Shown here piece by piece: positions 48,949 to 59,775 of a DNA stretch of 64,000 nucleotides. Below the pieces are notes generated by a model. It was given only the letters and a program-made list of their open reading frames with translations. It searched no databases and was not told the origin of the DNA. The position numbers and the translations under genes were made by a program. Within the stretch, counting starts at the first letter, position 1; each line of letters begins with the position of its first letter. This DNA is from Clonostachys chloroleuca (Eukaryota; Ascomycota; Sordariomycetes; Hypocreales; Bionectriaceae), in the NCBI GenBank assembly GCA_037952775.1, contig JBANAY010000004.1:5890001-5954000 (forward strand), written 5' to 3'.

Positions 48949-49856
48949 GATGTGGGATTATTGGGTGATGAAGCTTCCTGTAGATGAGGTAGGTTGGATA
49001 CTGGTAAAGGCATTTGATGGATGTGTGGTGAACCGAAACAGCAAAACCAAAACATCAGGAGCTCCCGGCCATTAAGTATCCTTCAGTAGCATCGGGTTGA
49101 CTCACTCGGTGTGTTTGACCAACCCGACGATAAGAAAGGCACACCATGATTGATCCAAATAGAACGTCATGGCTTGAGAAGCATCCGATGATCCATGATG
49201 AATATGCAGAGCGCGGTGCTTTCTTCACTGGGTTTAGCGTCAGTTGGCATCGGCGAGCGAAACGAGATGAGCTTTGATCAGTGACGACGCTCATTGGATC
49301 AGCTACGGCATTTACAGCTTCACCCTCCTCCTATTTGACGGGAATAGGCTAGCAGTGAGCCCGCGGGAGAATAACGAATATCCATGTCATCTCAATCGCT
49401 TTTTTTTTTTGACATCTTAATTCCCTATTGATCTGCTGCAAAATGGCGCTGAATTTCAAACATGTCTGGCGCTGTGCTTAAACCAGTTACCCTAGACCTC
49501 TTGATGTTGATGTCAAACCCAACTTCACAGAGTCGAATTCATCATGCATATCTCAATGTTGATCGAGTAGACGAGTTTGAATCCTCCATTATGAGTTCAA
49601 AGCGGTCATATTTATGAATACGAGGAAACGGTGAAACAGTCTTGGCATGTGCGATATCCGCGTGGCTGAGCAAACAGCAGGGGCTTACTCCTCGTCCATA
49701 TCAGCGCAACAGCCACATAAACCTATCCAAAACCAATCATTCAGACAAGGGGTTTCTTTGTCAACGAGCTAGTTTGGTTGGAAAAGAAAGTTATCTTAAC
49801 CCCGATACAAAATTCTTCATTCCCCGTCAGGCCAAGTGGTCACTTCAAGCAAAGGA
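48949..49856. other. Intergenic region
   Basis: Promoter of the HSL-type hydrolase on the left and the 3' flank of the F-box-like gene on the right. A poly-T run lies near 49401-49410. No gene, tRNA or clear repeat is visible. Confidence 0.5.
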
Positions 49857-52854
49857 TCAGACCAACCTCTCCATAGCCTGTAGAGCATAGACGATTGTAT
49901 CCTCGTAGGTAACCGAACGGCGAGTCTCACCCATAAAGAGTTTCAGACCAATCCTCTCATCTGTAAACGCTATGTTCTCAATGACATAGGCATCATCTGA
50001 AGAGAAATTCCAATGGCTCCATTTAGGAGACTCGGAACCATCCTCTGCAATGAATTGAATAGCTGCAAGCCGACTACCGCGCCCAACTCCTTCATCAATG
50101 GGTGAGAGAAAGGCCCGTACGCTTTGAAGGCGCTTACCTCCCAGTTCCCATACATGACGCTTGTAGTGTGGATGGACGCTCAACTCGTCTTTAGCCTTCC
50201 TTCCACTGAGGCTGCACCAGCACCAGTCGTTGTCATCCCCTTGGGTGTCAATTGGAGACTGTGGATGCATTTCCGGGCCAATGATCAGCTCTTCCTTCGC
50301 TCCATCGGCGTATTTGAAGGTGATAGCGGACAGTGGGACTTGCTTCTCTTCGAAGCTGTGGCAGAGTGTCACACGCACCTCCAAGAGAGGTCGACTGCAA
50401 TCTATCCAGGAGACGGTCGGGCAATGATCCAATACCTCGAGAGTTCGGCTATTTATCCCCAAGGATTCCTTCACGGAGAAATCACCGAGAATCGAGCCTA
50501 CCTCCCGTACGCCGGACGGAGCTGAGGGTTCCCATAGAGGGCTTTGACCGGAGGCGAGGTCCGGCATCTCGGTTGCACCCTGGGCGAAGAGGCACCCGAC
50601 GGCCTCGAGTCTAGACTTTGGTGTGTCACGACTAGACCAGAATCCGTACATTCCAACGAGGTGGGTAAATTGCCCTGTGTTAGGGTCTTGAGGAGGATAT
50701 TGCGCCAACCCCCTTGCCTCCAACTCGCTTGGCCAATAACCAGCTGTCGCCCGTAGTTCGTGACAATGCGTATCCCCATGGGGATATACGTCACGACATA
50801 GTTCAGGGCGACCGCTCGTTCTCCGCCTTGTCCATCAATGGCTAGAGTCTTCATCGCCAAGTTGCGAGGCCCGATTGAGCGGGTTGGGCGGCTTCCATAC
50901 CGCACTTCAATCCCTCCAAACAACACATCCATAGAAATGGCTGTGATATCTGCGAGCTCTGCATCTGTCGTCCCAAATATAAGTGGCTCCATGGGACTAA
51001 GATCCTTTTCCATCGCATAGCTCCAATATCCTGAATGATGTTCTGATATTTGTACTTCTGGAGGGGGATCTGCTTGCGCCAGAGGTACTTGGCAGCCTCG
51101 AGGTTTACTTGGTCCGAAGCCGAGCCTTGCGAACTGAACCTGTCAATGCCGCGAGAAAGCAACGCGGGTTGCTGGAGTAAGGAGAGTCTCGAGAGGCCGC
51201 CTTCTGGTGAGCTGAAAGTCTCGACCCCGACAGCAAAGTGGTCCTTCGAAACATGAATCAGCCGTCTGTCACCATCAGTTGATCCGACTTGCTGAGACGC
51301 GGAGCTTCCGAGCAGGAACTCCATGCCAACAATCTTCCGAGAGCCTTCCTCGCCCTCTGGAATCTCGCGGCTCGTCACGATGATGCCGGTCAAGCAGTCA
51401 TTGGCTGGTACTCGGACAGATTCAACAGTGGTAGGAAAGTTGAAGGCGTCTTGCGTCAGATCGCCTTGCTCAGAACTCTGCTGCCCTCCTGCAAAATGAA
51501 GGCCCCTGATAAACCGCTCCTGGTCACGGTGCACATGAAACTCAATATGGGCATCCCTCAGTTCTGAAATGGATTGTGCGAAATAGTACCTGAAGGAAGA
51601 GTTCACTTCAGGTTCTGGACTGATAAGTCTTCGCAAGCCCGTGGAGCTTGCGCCTTTGAGAATGTCGGGAAGATCCGTCCGAACACTCTGGTTCTGCAGC
51701 TTTTCGTACGGCCCGGCTATCTGAGGCAGAATCTCTTCCCAGATGCGGCGGCGGTTCGCAAGGCCGGTTATCTTGTGGGCAGAGGGTGTATACCTGCTTG
51801 CCAACCACATGTCTTTGTACACAAGGAACCACTCCTCCGTGACAACGGCCTCGATGGAGGAGACTTCGAACAGCCAGGGCATGTCTACCAACAACTTGCG
51901 CCTCCACAACGAACTGGATCGTCGTGTGGAGAAGAGTGCTTTGCATGTCCGAAACAGGTACATCAAGCTCGGCATGTCAAGATGGAGAAGGATAGACCAG
52001 CGGAGCTCCATTGGGAGCGTGGTGATCGGATCCGATGTATAATCATACTGTCGTTCTTGCAGTACATAGTGCATGGGACCTGGAGGTTCAGGCTCCATCC
52101 AGGGTATTCTGGCCAAGTACCGCTCAAGCCGCGGGATGTCCAACGGCGAATGCACGAAGTGTTCTTCGCCGCGGCTCACACACCAATACTGCTCCTGGTT
52201 CTTGGACACGCTCCCATAGTCTAACTTGAGGCATTGTGCATACTCTGAAGTATCCGCCAACTGACGCAAGACTTGAAAAAGAATGTCATTGTCAATGCCG
52301 TCACTTCCATCATTTTCAGTGTCGTCACTTTCGTCATTGTCAATGTCGTCACCCCCAATATTGAGGTACTTGAATAGTAGTGTCCGGCATGTCTGGTGGT
52401 AAGGCACAGCAAACGAGTGATGACCTTTGTACGCATACCTTGAGGCAAGAAATAAGTGGTTAGTGCGGATACCCGGCAAGAGACTAGGTAGAAGGTAATT
52501 AGACTCACGTTCGTAAAGATTCTCCCTCGAATAGTTCCATTACGGGGTCGCCTTCTTCCAGATAGAAGTAGCCATGCTCGTCATGGCTTGCAACGCCAGA
52601 TACCCAGATTCTATGTCCGTACTTAATTTAGCAGGTAAAATCGCGGGTGCGAGCAGCTGGTTCGCCTACCTGCTCAGTCCAGTGCTTGCCGGATCTTCGC
52701 CGATGACTCTGACGTCTTTCAGCCATTCCAAGTCGAGCCTGTCCTCCTGTACGACTGTGAGATCGTAGGTGTACTCTTCCTCGTCTCCATCCTCCCAATA
52801 GGGCACGTTGACGGGTCCGCCACATATGGCACAATAAACTTCGGCGCCACCCAT
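49857..52854 (-). CDS. Large F-box-like protein with two apparent frameshifts
   Basis: Exons are 52670-52854, 52509-52610 and 49857-52438, with 59- and 70-bp introns. The N-terminus starts MGGAEVYCAICGGP, a C-x2-C motif, and an H-Q-T-C motif follows near residue 110. An acidic D/E/N-rich insert comes next. An F-box-like segment (LPMELRWSILLHLDMPSLMYLF) lies near residues 237-258. The C-terminal half is beta-rich with blocks such as IQFIAEDGSES. Two single-base losses break the frame: near 51031 (a G run read as two) and near 50725 (GG read as G). Allowing for both, the protein has about 956 residues and no stop. The architecture parallels the gene at 1391-4116. Ubiquitin-ligase target recognition is the usual F-box role, inferred only. 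Confidence 0.72.
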
Positions 52855-53264
52855 TGATGAAGCTTGCGGATTTCTGCTGGCGATGATGATGGCAGCGTGA
52901 AGTTGGAAAAGGTGGGAGGAGGCCACTCCCCTCTCCACAGTTGATCAAACCCTCTTTAGGCTGCCGCGCGGATCATCTAGATACGCTTGGGGTTTCACCA
53001 TTGGCCGTGTCAGCAGCTTTGTCCAATTGTGAGGAAGCAGGGGTCGCGCCGTGAATTCACGTCACTGGTGTGGAGAAGACGGACTCTGTCATATCCTCGG
53101 AGTCGAATCAGGCAGTTTTCTTTTCTGCGCACAAAGACGGTGAGCTTTGGCCTTTCATGGATGCTTCACTGCGTGATACACCTGGAAATGATGGGAAGGG
53201 TGCTCCGGTTCAGCGCATAAACATGAGCTTTGAACATTAACTAGAAGTACCGAATATTCTACAT
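52855..53264. other. Intergenic region
   Basis: Promoter of the F-box-like gene and the 3' flank of the aldehyde dehydrogenase gene. An in-frame ATG at 52938 could add 28 residues to the F-box-like protein, but the added part looks untranslated. Nothing else is visible. Confidence 0.5.
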
Positions 53265-55093
53265 TTATAATTTTAAACCAAGGTTTACTTTCAATCTCAG
53301 TCAGTATCTGGATTCTTCTATGATCAGAATGAAGGCGAGGCTTACCATGAACAGCCTTGACTTGCGTGTATGCTGAGAGAGCGTATTGGCCTAGCTCTCG
53401 ACCGATCCCGCTCTGCTTCACGCCACCAAAAGGAATGCCAAAATGACAGTCTTGGGAGCTGTTGATCTATTGATGCTGTTAGAATTGATTCACCCAGCCT
53501 GCCTTCTGGAACACTCACCCAAACCATTCCCGCTTCAATTGCAGCTGAGATTGTATGACCCCTGGTGATGTCCTGTGTGAAAATGGCAGCACCGAGACCA
53601 TACTCAGAGTCATTGGCCTTCTGCACGACTTCTTCCTCGGTCTTGAATGACTGAATAACAACGAAGGGACCGAAAATCTCCTCGCGGACGGCCGTCATGT
53701 CATCCCGCACATCGGCAAAGATTGTTGGGTTGACAAAGTATCCTTGGCCACTGGGAGAATCTCCACCGTGGAGGAGTCTGGCGCCTTCCTTCTTCGTTGC
53801 CTCGACGTAGCTGAGGATCTTCTCTTGCTGTAGTTTGGACACTTGGGGCCCATGGGTGACATTTGAATCAAATGGGTTACCCACAATGGAATTCTCCTTG
53901 GTGTATTCCACGAACCGAGACAGGAATTCCTCATAAACAGCTTCCTGGACATAAATTCTAGACGTCGAGGTACAAATTTGGCCCATGTTGCCTATAGCGA
54001 TGTTAGATTGGCTCTCAAGAACATGATGCATATGAAGAGAAGGACGTACTCATGATACCAACGTGTGACCACTTCACGGCTTGGTCAAGGTCGGCATCAG
54101 CAAAAACGATCAGAGGACTCTTGCCACCAGTCTCGAGGGTGATGTTCTTCAAGTTGTTGGCTGCGGCCCTCATGATAGCCTTCCCAGTCGTGGTGCTGCC
54201 GGTGAAAGCGATCTTATCGACGCCAGAGTGACCAGCTAGGCTTGCGCCTGCAACCCTTCCCCAGCCGTTGATGATGTTCACGACACCAGGAGGGAATCCA
54301 GCCTCTCGGATCAATCCAGCGAGGTAGAGGATCGAAAGGGGTGTTTGCTCTGCTGCCTTCAGAACTATTGTGTTACCGGTAGCCAGGGCGGGTGCAAGTT
54401 TCCAGCCTGCCATCTGTAGAAAAGAGTTAGCAATGTGTCTCAATCTTACAAACGATTGGATGCTATATCGTACCATGATGGGGTAGTTCCAGGGAATGAT
54501 CTGACCACAGACACCTGGAAAACATCAGCACTCAATTACTTGAAAGATAAACCCAGGTGACATTACGCACCAATCGGTTCATGCCGCGTGTAGGCAAGCT
54601 TAGCCTCGGAGGTTTCAATAGCCTGGCCATGAGTCTTGTCCGCCCAGCCGGCATAGTACTTGAAGACCGAAACGATATCAGCAACATCTTCCTCCAAGGC
54701 AGCTTGGTATGGTTTGCCATTGTCCCAGGCATCAATGGTGGCTAGTATGTGACTGTCTCTCTCACATAGCTCAGCCAGCTTGTACAGCAATGAACCGCGG
54801 TCTGAAGCTGGGAGTTTACGCCAGCTTGCAGCCTTGAATGCGGCTCGGGCGGCGGCGACGGCGCTGTCGACGTCTGCCTCGGACGCTGCGTCCACAGCGC
54901 AGATCACAGATCCGTCATACGGATTGATTGTCTCAATCTTTTCTCCGCCAGTAGCCGAGACGAATTCATTGTTAATAAAAAGACCTACCCACTAATATGT
55001 CAATACTGTGGCGTTACACACACAAAAAGGATGCTGACCTGTAGGCTGCGTGTATGAAGTGCCGTTCGGGGCAGTAAGCTGGATGGACGCCAT
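53265..55093 (-). CDS. NAD(P)-dependent aldehyde dehydrogenase
   Basis: Seven exons: 55039-55093, 54571-54984, 54474-54514, 54050-54413, 53519-53991, 53346-53466 and 53265-53287. The frame holds across all six introns (52-60 bp) and gives 496 residues, the usual length for the ALDH1/2 type. Active-site residues are N166 (IPWNYP), K189 (VLKA), E264 (LETGGKSP) and the nucleophile C298 (GQICTSTSR). FTGSTTTGK and EEIFGPFVV are further family blocks. The very short last exon supplies the C-terminus VNLGLKL. The enzyme oxidises an aldehyde to the acid; no targeting peptide is clear, so it is likely cytosolic. It is divergent from the permease at 56168 and near an alcohol dehydrogenase, which suggests a shared catabolic route (inference). 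Confidence 0.95.
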
Positions 55094-56167
55094 TCTTAGT
55101 AGGGTAGAGCCCGCTGCTTGGATATTCCTCAATATGTTTGTGGGTCGCAATGACATGAGGTTGAGAAATTCCTTTCAAATTGTAGATGTTACTGTTACTA
55201 GAGAGGGAGCGATTGAGAATTGGAGAACCACGAATAGTGAGAAAGCAACTAAAGCGGCATATATACCAAGCTGTGTTTGCCCATGTGTCATTGTCCTCCA
55301 ATCGACTCGCTGCTACATCCGCTTGTCTTATATGGGAATTGGGATACGATGGAAAGCAACTGGGGTAATCTGGGCTTTAGATTAGCTTTTGATTGGCTCG
55401 GGTGCTTCTTGACAGAAGCTCCCATCTACCAATCTCTAGCCCGAAAGAGTAAATACTCGACATTGCCGCATATGTAGAGTCTGCAGCCCATCTCTAAGAG
55501 GCGATAAGGGGAGATTGAACGTGGATTTTCACGTGGTAAGTATCCTACCTTAGAAACATCATTATATATTTCTGGGCAACAGTCTCCGAGAATGTGAGTT
55601 AAGGTCTCCAGGGAGTTTCTTGGCGTATGGGGCAGGAGACTCCGAGATATCCCATTGGCACGAGGCTAACTTCTCTCGGCGCTCCAGGAATGCCTATTAG
55701 CCTTTAGAGGACCAATACCACTCGGCAACGTTCAGCCGAGCTCACTTAAAACCCCTACAGTACAGCTATTTCCTCTTGTTAAGGCAACCCTGCTTATATC
55801 ACCAACCATCCCCAGACTCATGCTCTCCACGCTGCTTTACGTAAAATGTATTGTTGATCAGATCTCTTTGCTCACGTTGTTCTTATCACTATTGTCCCTA
55901 GTTTTCCCCGCATAGTTCCTGGACACACGGCGCGCTCATACGCCGACACGTCTCGTCCGGCCTGGTTGGGGTTACTAATACATGGCAGGGAAGTCAAAGT
56001 CAAACATAAATATCCTCCTCTGGCACCCTCGTCGTTTCACAGGCCATTTGGTTTTCAACTCATAGTTCCCAGGCTACTTTACTTGTCTAAGAAAGTAGTC
56101 GAGAGCCGCCACTCGATCCTTCTCCACGACCGTATACCTCCTATTACTAGCACCAACTCGACATAAT
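55094..56167. promoter_or_regulatory. Divergent promoter region (aldehyde dehydrogenase / permease)
   Basis: About 1.07 kb separates two divergently transcribed genes, so it should carry both promoters. A pyrimidine-rich leader precedes the permease ATG. I cannot assign particular regulator sites by eye. Short frames inside show no motif. Confidence 0.5.
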
Positions 56168-57685
56168 ATGTCCAACAAAGGAAAATCGGAAGATGTGCGG
56201 CCAGCATCTTCCAACGCGGGAGAGGTTGATGTATTAAAACCTGAAATACCCGAAGAGAAGCTCGCAAAGCGATACAGCCCACTCTCTGTCATCGCTTTCG
56301 CCTTCACAACGACCAACTCCTGGGTTGCCTTCTCATCTACTCTAGCCGCCCCCTTGATCTGCGGCGGCAGTCCAACACTCATCTACGGCCTCATCGGCGG
56401 CGGCATCATCATGTCGATAATTGGTATCGGGTTTGCAGAATTGGCCTCAGCTTTCCCTTCAGCCGGCGGCCAGTACCACATTGTCTACATGGTGTTTCCC
56501 CCTAGCCTGCGACGCGGCGCAGCATTCTTCGCTGGTTGGCTATCCATCATCTATATCGCAGCAGCTCTCGCTTCATGCAATATATTTGTCTCCAACTCTA
56601 TCCTATACCTAGTGTCGACTTGGCAGTCTAGCTACGAGGTACAAGCGTGGCACACCTACTTGCTTCACATCGCATTGTGCGTTGTCGCCTTCTTCGCCAC
56701 ATCTCGCTTTCCCGGGGCCATCGGACGTATTGGCATCGCTGTCTTTTGGCTATCACTCATCGGTTTCGTTGCCTCCATGACAGCGATTCTTTCTGTGAGC
56801 AAGACAAAGCAGACCTCTTCATTCGTTTTCAAAGACTTTCAAAACGTTAGCGGGTGGAATGATGGGTGGTCTGTTGTTCTTGGCATCACTGGTTGTTTAT
56901 GGGCCTACAGCGGTGTCGATGCGGCCACTCATGTGGCCGAAGAGGTCAAGAACCCCAGCCGAACAGTCCCAACCGCCATCTTCTTGAGTCTCGGACTGGG
57001 TATCATCACAGTAGTTGCCTGGAACATCGCCATCATGTTCTCGATCACTGATCTTGACGCTCTCCTTTCGTCAGAAGTTGCTGTCCTCGAGGTTTACAGC
57101 CAGGCGCTTAACAACAAAGCCGCGGTGACTATTTTCGGGGTCTACTACATTGTCATGTTTTATACAATTGTGCTCAATCTTTTCATTTTTGGCGGAAGAA
57201 CCTTTTGGTCTCTCTCACGAGATGGGGGCGTACCTTACTCCAAATATTTCGTCCACCTCCAGTGGGCCAGCCCCGTGCGGGCGACTTTCGTGATGCTTGT
57301 CTTGGAGATTGTCCTTGGAGTTCTATACGTAGCATCCACCACAGCCTACAACAGTTTCGTGAACCTCACACTGTTTGCCCTCAATATCACAGTCGCCATG
57401 CCCCAAGCTTGTCTCCTATTCCGTGGGCGTGGATGTCTCCCGGAGAGGGCCTTTTCACTGGGCCAGTATGGATTTATTGTCAACGCCCTGGCAACTCTTT
57501 CTGTCATCTTTTTCTCTATCACCTTCTCTTTTCCACCAGAGATGCCTGTTACCGGATCATCGATGAATTATCTTATCGTTGTCATGGCTGTTGGGGTTGT
57601 GTTCATTGCCGCGATCTGGTGGGGAGGACTTCGCAAAACATTCACAGGTCCTCTTGGTGGCCACCTACAAGGATTTGATCACTGA
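56168..57685 (+). CDS. APC-family permease (GABA/choline/amino-acid type)
   Basis: The single exon encodes 505 residues with about twelve membrane segments. The N-terminal tail is hydrophilic and ends at the conserved LAKRYSPLSVIAFAF. Segment 1 is followed by the G-x-G-x-x-type stretch (LIGGGIIMSIIGIG) and then ELASAFPSAGGQYH, the signature of the fungal amino acid/choline transporter subgroup (Uga4/Hnm1-like). Later blocks are HVAEEVKNPSRTVP and SRDGGVPYS, also typical. The transporter imports a small amine or amino acid across the plasma membrane; which one cannot be told. It shares a promoter region with the aldehyde dehydrogenase, and its 3' end lies 108 bp from that of the alcohol dehydrogenase. 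Confidence 0.95.
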   Translation: MSNKGKSEDVRPASSNAGEVDVLKPEIPEEKLAKRYSPLSVIAFAFTTTNSWVAFSSTLAAPLICGGSPTLIYGLIGGGIIMSIIGIGFAELASAFPSAGGQYHIVYMVFPPSLRRGAAFFAGWLSIIYIAAALASCNIFVSNSILYLVSTWQSSYEVQAWHTYLLHIALCVVAFFATSRFPGAIGRIGIAVFWLSLIGFVASMTAILSVSKTKQTSSFVFKDFQNVSGWNDGWSVVLGITGCLWAYSGVDAATHVAEEVKNPSRTVPTAIFLSLGLGIITVVAWNIAIMFSITDLDALLSSEVAVLEVYSQALNNKAAVTIFGVYYIVMFYTIVLNLFIFGGRTFWSLSRDGGVPYSKYFVHLQWASPVRATFVMLVLEIVLGVLYVASTTAYNSFVNLTLFALNITVAMPQACLLFRGRGCLPERAFSLGQYGFIVNALATLSVIFFSITFSFPPEMPVTGSSMNYLIVVMAVGVVFIAAIWWGGLRKTFTGPLGGHLQGFDH

Positions 57686-57793
57686 GTAAACATGTGCAAA
57701 GGAATCAACGCTTTTATAGTTCCGCTAGTAGAAGTCACAAGTTTTTCTGTATCTCATAGTTAAAATAAACTGGTTATTGATAAATGATTCCCT

Positions 57794-58988
57794 CTACAAT
57801 TCGATAACATATTTTCCCTCCAGCTGTGAATGTTAGCGAAGCTCATATCAAGAAATTTTGCCCTCATACGTACCTTTCTTTCAATCATCTGTCCCATGAG
57901 ACTTTCCAAGTCCTCCAATTTTGCCCACTTAATAGCCGGCGTCACCTTCCTTCGCTTGACAAATTCGAGGGCCTCGAGAATATCAGCCCGTGTGCCCACT
58001 GAAGATCCTTTCACCTTCCAGCCATTGTCGATGAACATTAAAGGATGAAACTTTACTTGAGCCTCTTCTGGAAGAATCGAGACGCACATCAGCGTCCCAA
58101 ATGGGCCAAGCATGTCGAATGCTTTCTGGTAGGCGGCGGCGGCAGTGGCGGTAACTACCACTGCCTTGGCACCACGGCCATCTGTCAGAGACTTCACTCT
58201 CAGGCCAGCATCTTCGCTGCCAATGGCATCGATGTAATGCTCTGCACCCTGTGAAAGGCAGTAAGCCGCCTTGGACTCTCCGGCGTCAACGGCAATCACA
58301 CGATAGCCCATGGCACTCGCAAAGGCAACAGCCAGAGCCCCAACGCCACCGCCCGCGCCGGAAACGACCAGCCACTGTCCGGGGGTCAGCTCACACCCTT
58401 TGATCGCCTTGTACGCCGTAACCCCGCCACAGAGGATTGGCGCAACTTCTTCATCAGGGATCTCATCATAGGTGGCAGGCAGACGAGCAAGATATCTCAG
58501 TGGCACGAGCGTATACTCAGCAAATGTCCCATCATACGCCTTTCCAGAATGCAGAGCTTCAACACATCGAGTCTCGCCCTCATGAACGATGTCCACGCAC
58601 ATGTCGCAAGTGCCACAAACGTCTCTCAGCCAGGCCACACCAACTCTTTGGCCAACCTCCACGGTAGGGTCGAGCGAAGACACGTTAGAACCTAAGGAGG
58701 CAATCCGGCCGACGCCTTCGTGGCCAAGAATGTCTCGCATCGGCCCCATGTGGCCGAGTGCCATACCAAGATCAGATCCGCACAGGCTGGTCAGTGACAG
58801 CCTGACCAGAACCTCATTGGGGCCTGGGACTGGACGTGGCACATTTTTCACCTCAAACGTCGGTTTTGCGTCGGGAGCTTGAGGGGACTGTTGTTAATGA
58901 TCTCGGCATTAGTCTCATCGTTGTTGTAAGGACAAGGTGGACATACAGTAAGAACTGCAACCTTGTGGAACTCAGTGGCAGCCATCAT
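57794..58988 (-). CDS. Zinc-dependent alcohol dehydrogenase (MDR family)
   Basis: Exons 58947-58988, 57874-58887 and 57794-57823 encode 361 residues; introns are 59 and 50 bp. The tiny last exon gives the C-terminus LEGKYVIEL, the usual end of yeast-type ADH. C50 (LCGSD) and H70-E71 (GHEGVG) form the catalytic zinc site. The structural zinc lobe has four cysteines at 105, 108, 111 and 122; the last spacing is three residues longer than in yeast ADH. The Rossmann motif G-A-G-G-G-V-G is at 191-197, followed by an aspartate (VIAVDAG) that favours NAD over NADP. The enzyme interconverts an alcohol and an aldehyde, which the neighbouring aldehyde dehydrogenase could oxidise further. The start is one of two adjacent ATGs (58988 or 58985). 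Confidence 0.94.
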
Positions 58989-59677
58989 TAGAAAGTCTGG
59001 GCTATCTTTCAAGCTTATATGGACTGTTCGAAAGTTTCACTTGATTAGTTATGGAGAGGCTATCGTGTAATTGAGCTGTTGGAGATGATGGGATTATAAA
59101 TATCTTCTAGGCACCTTGCACTTCCGATGCCAAGAACTAATAGCGATTGGTGTGCGAGCGAAGGCTATGGAAAGTTGAATGCTGGGCTGCCCAATTCGGA
59201 TAATACATGACAGAGATGGGGAAGAGGAAAGGATGTTGATAACAGCTCTACGCCTGCTTATACCCAGAGGCTAGAGACTCCGAGTTGCATCGCTTGAACT
59301 TAATCTCATCAGGGGATGCCCCGAACGTCCAAGGTTTCGTTATCTTGTGCTCGGGATCTCCTGCCGTTAGCAGTCTCCCCACAGTGGACTTCACCCGGGA
59401 CGAGTCACGCCCCCAGAAAGTGGCAGGATTGAATCAATGATACCCACATACCAACGGCTTAGATGGTCCGGGGAGGTCCGGGGAATGTGGTAAACCAGTG
59501 AGAGACCTCTGGGCCACCAATAATTGTCTGCTTGGCCTGCTGTCAAAACATTGGTGGCTGAGGCAGTCTTTAACCTGGCTGGCCAACTCGTGAATTCAAT
59601 TTTAAATTAATAAGATTGTCTTTTTCGAGGTACCAAAAAATCCTATTTGTCATGGAGAACAGCAAAAATGAAACACA
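58989..59677. other. Intergenic region
   Basis: Promoter of the alcohol dehydrogenase gene on the left; the downstream side of the tRNA gene on the right. A short direct repeat of ggtccgggga occurs near 59466-59484. No gene is visible. Confidence 0.5.
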
Positions 59678-59775
59678 TGATGAGACTGGGACTCGAACCC
59701 AGGAGGATTGCTCCACCAGGAATGAATGCTAAGGTAGCCTTAACCTGACGCCATAACCAACTCGGCCATCTCACC
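59678..59775 (-). tRNA. tRNA-Leu (anticodon AAG) with a 16-nt intron
   Basis: The minus strand folds into a type II (long variable arm) tRNA. The 7-bp acceptor stem pairs GGTGAGA with TCTCATC, including one G-U pair, and the discriminator base is A, as in eukaryotic leucine tRNAs. The anticodon stem is TCAGG/CCTGG, the variable arm has GGA/TCC and the T arm CTGGG/CCCAG with the loop TTCGAGT. Between the anticodon stem halves are 23 nt instead of 7. With anticodon AAG at 59739-59741, this leaves an intron of 16 nt at about 59722-59737, at the canonical site after position 37. Box A and box B promoter sequences are present. Confidence 0.92.

Noticed and set aside
51574..52224. Plus-strand 216-codon frame
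   Set aside because: Antisense to the F-box-like exon 3, which has the recognisable domain.
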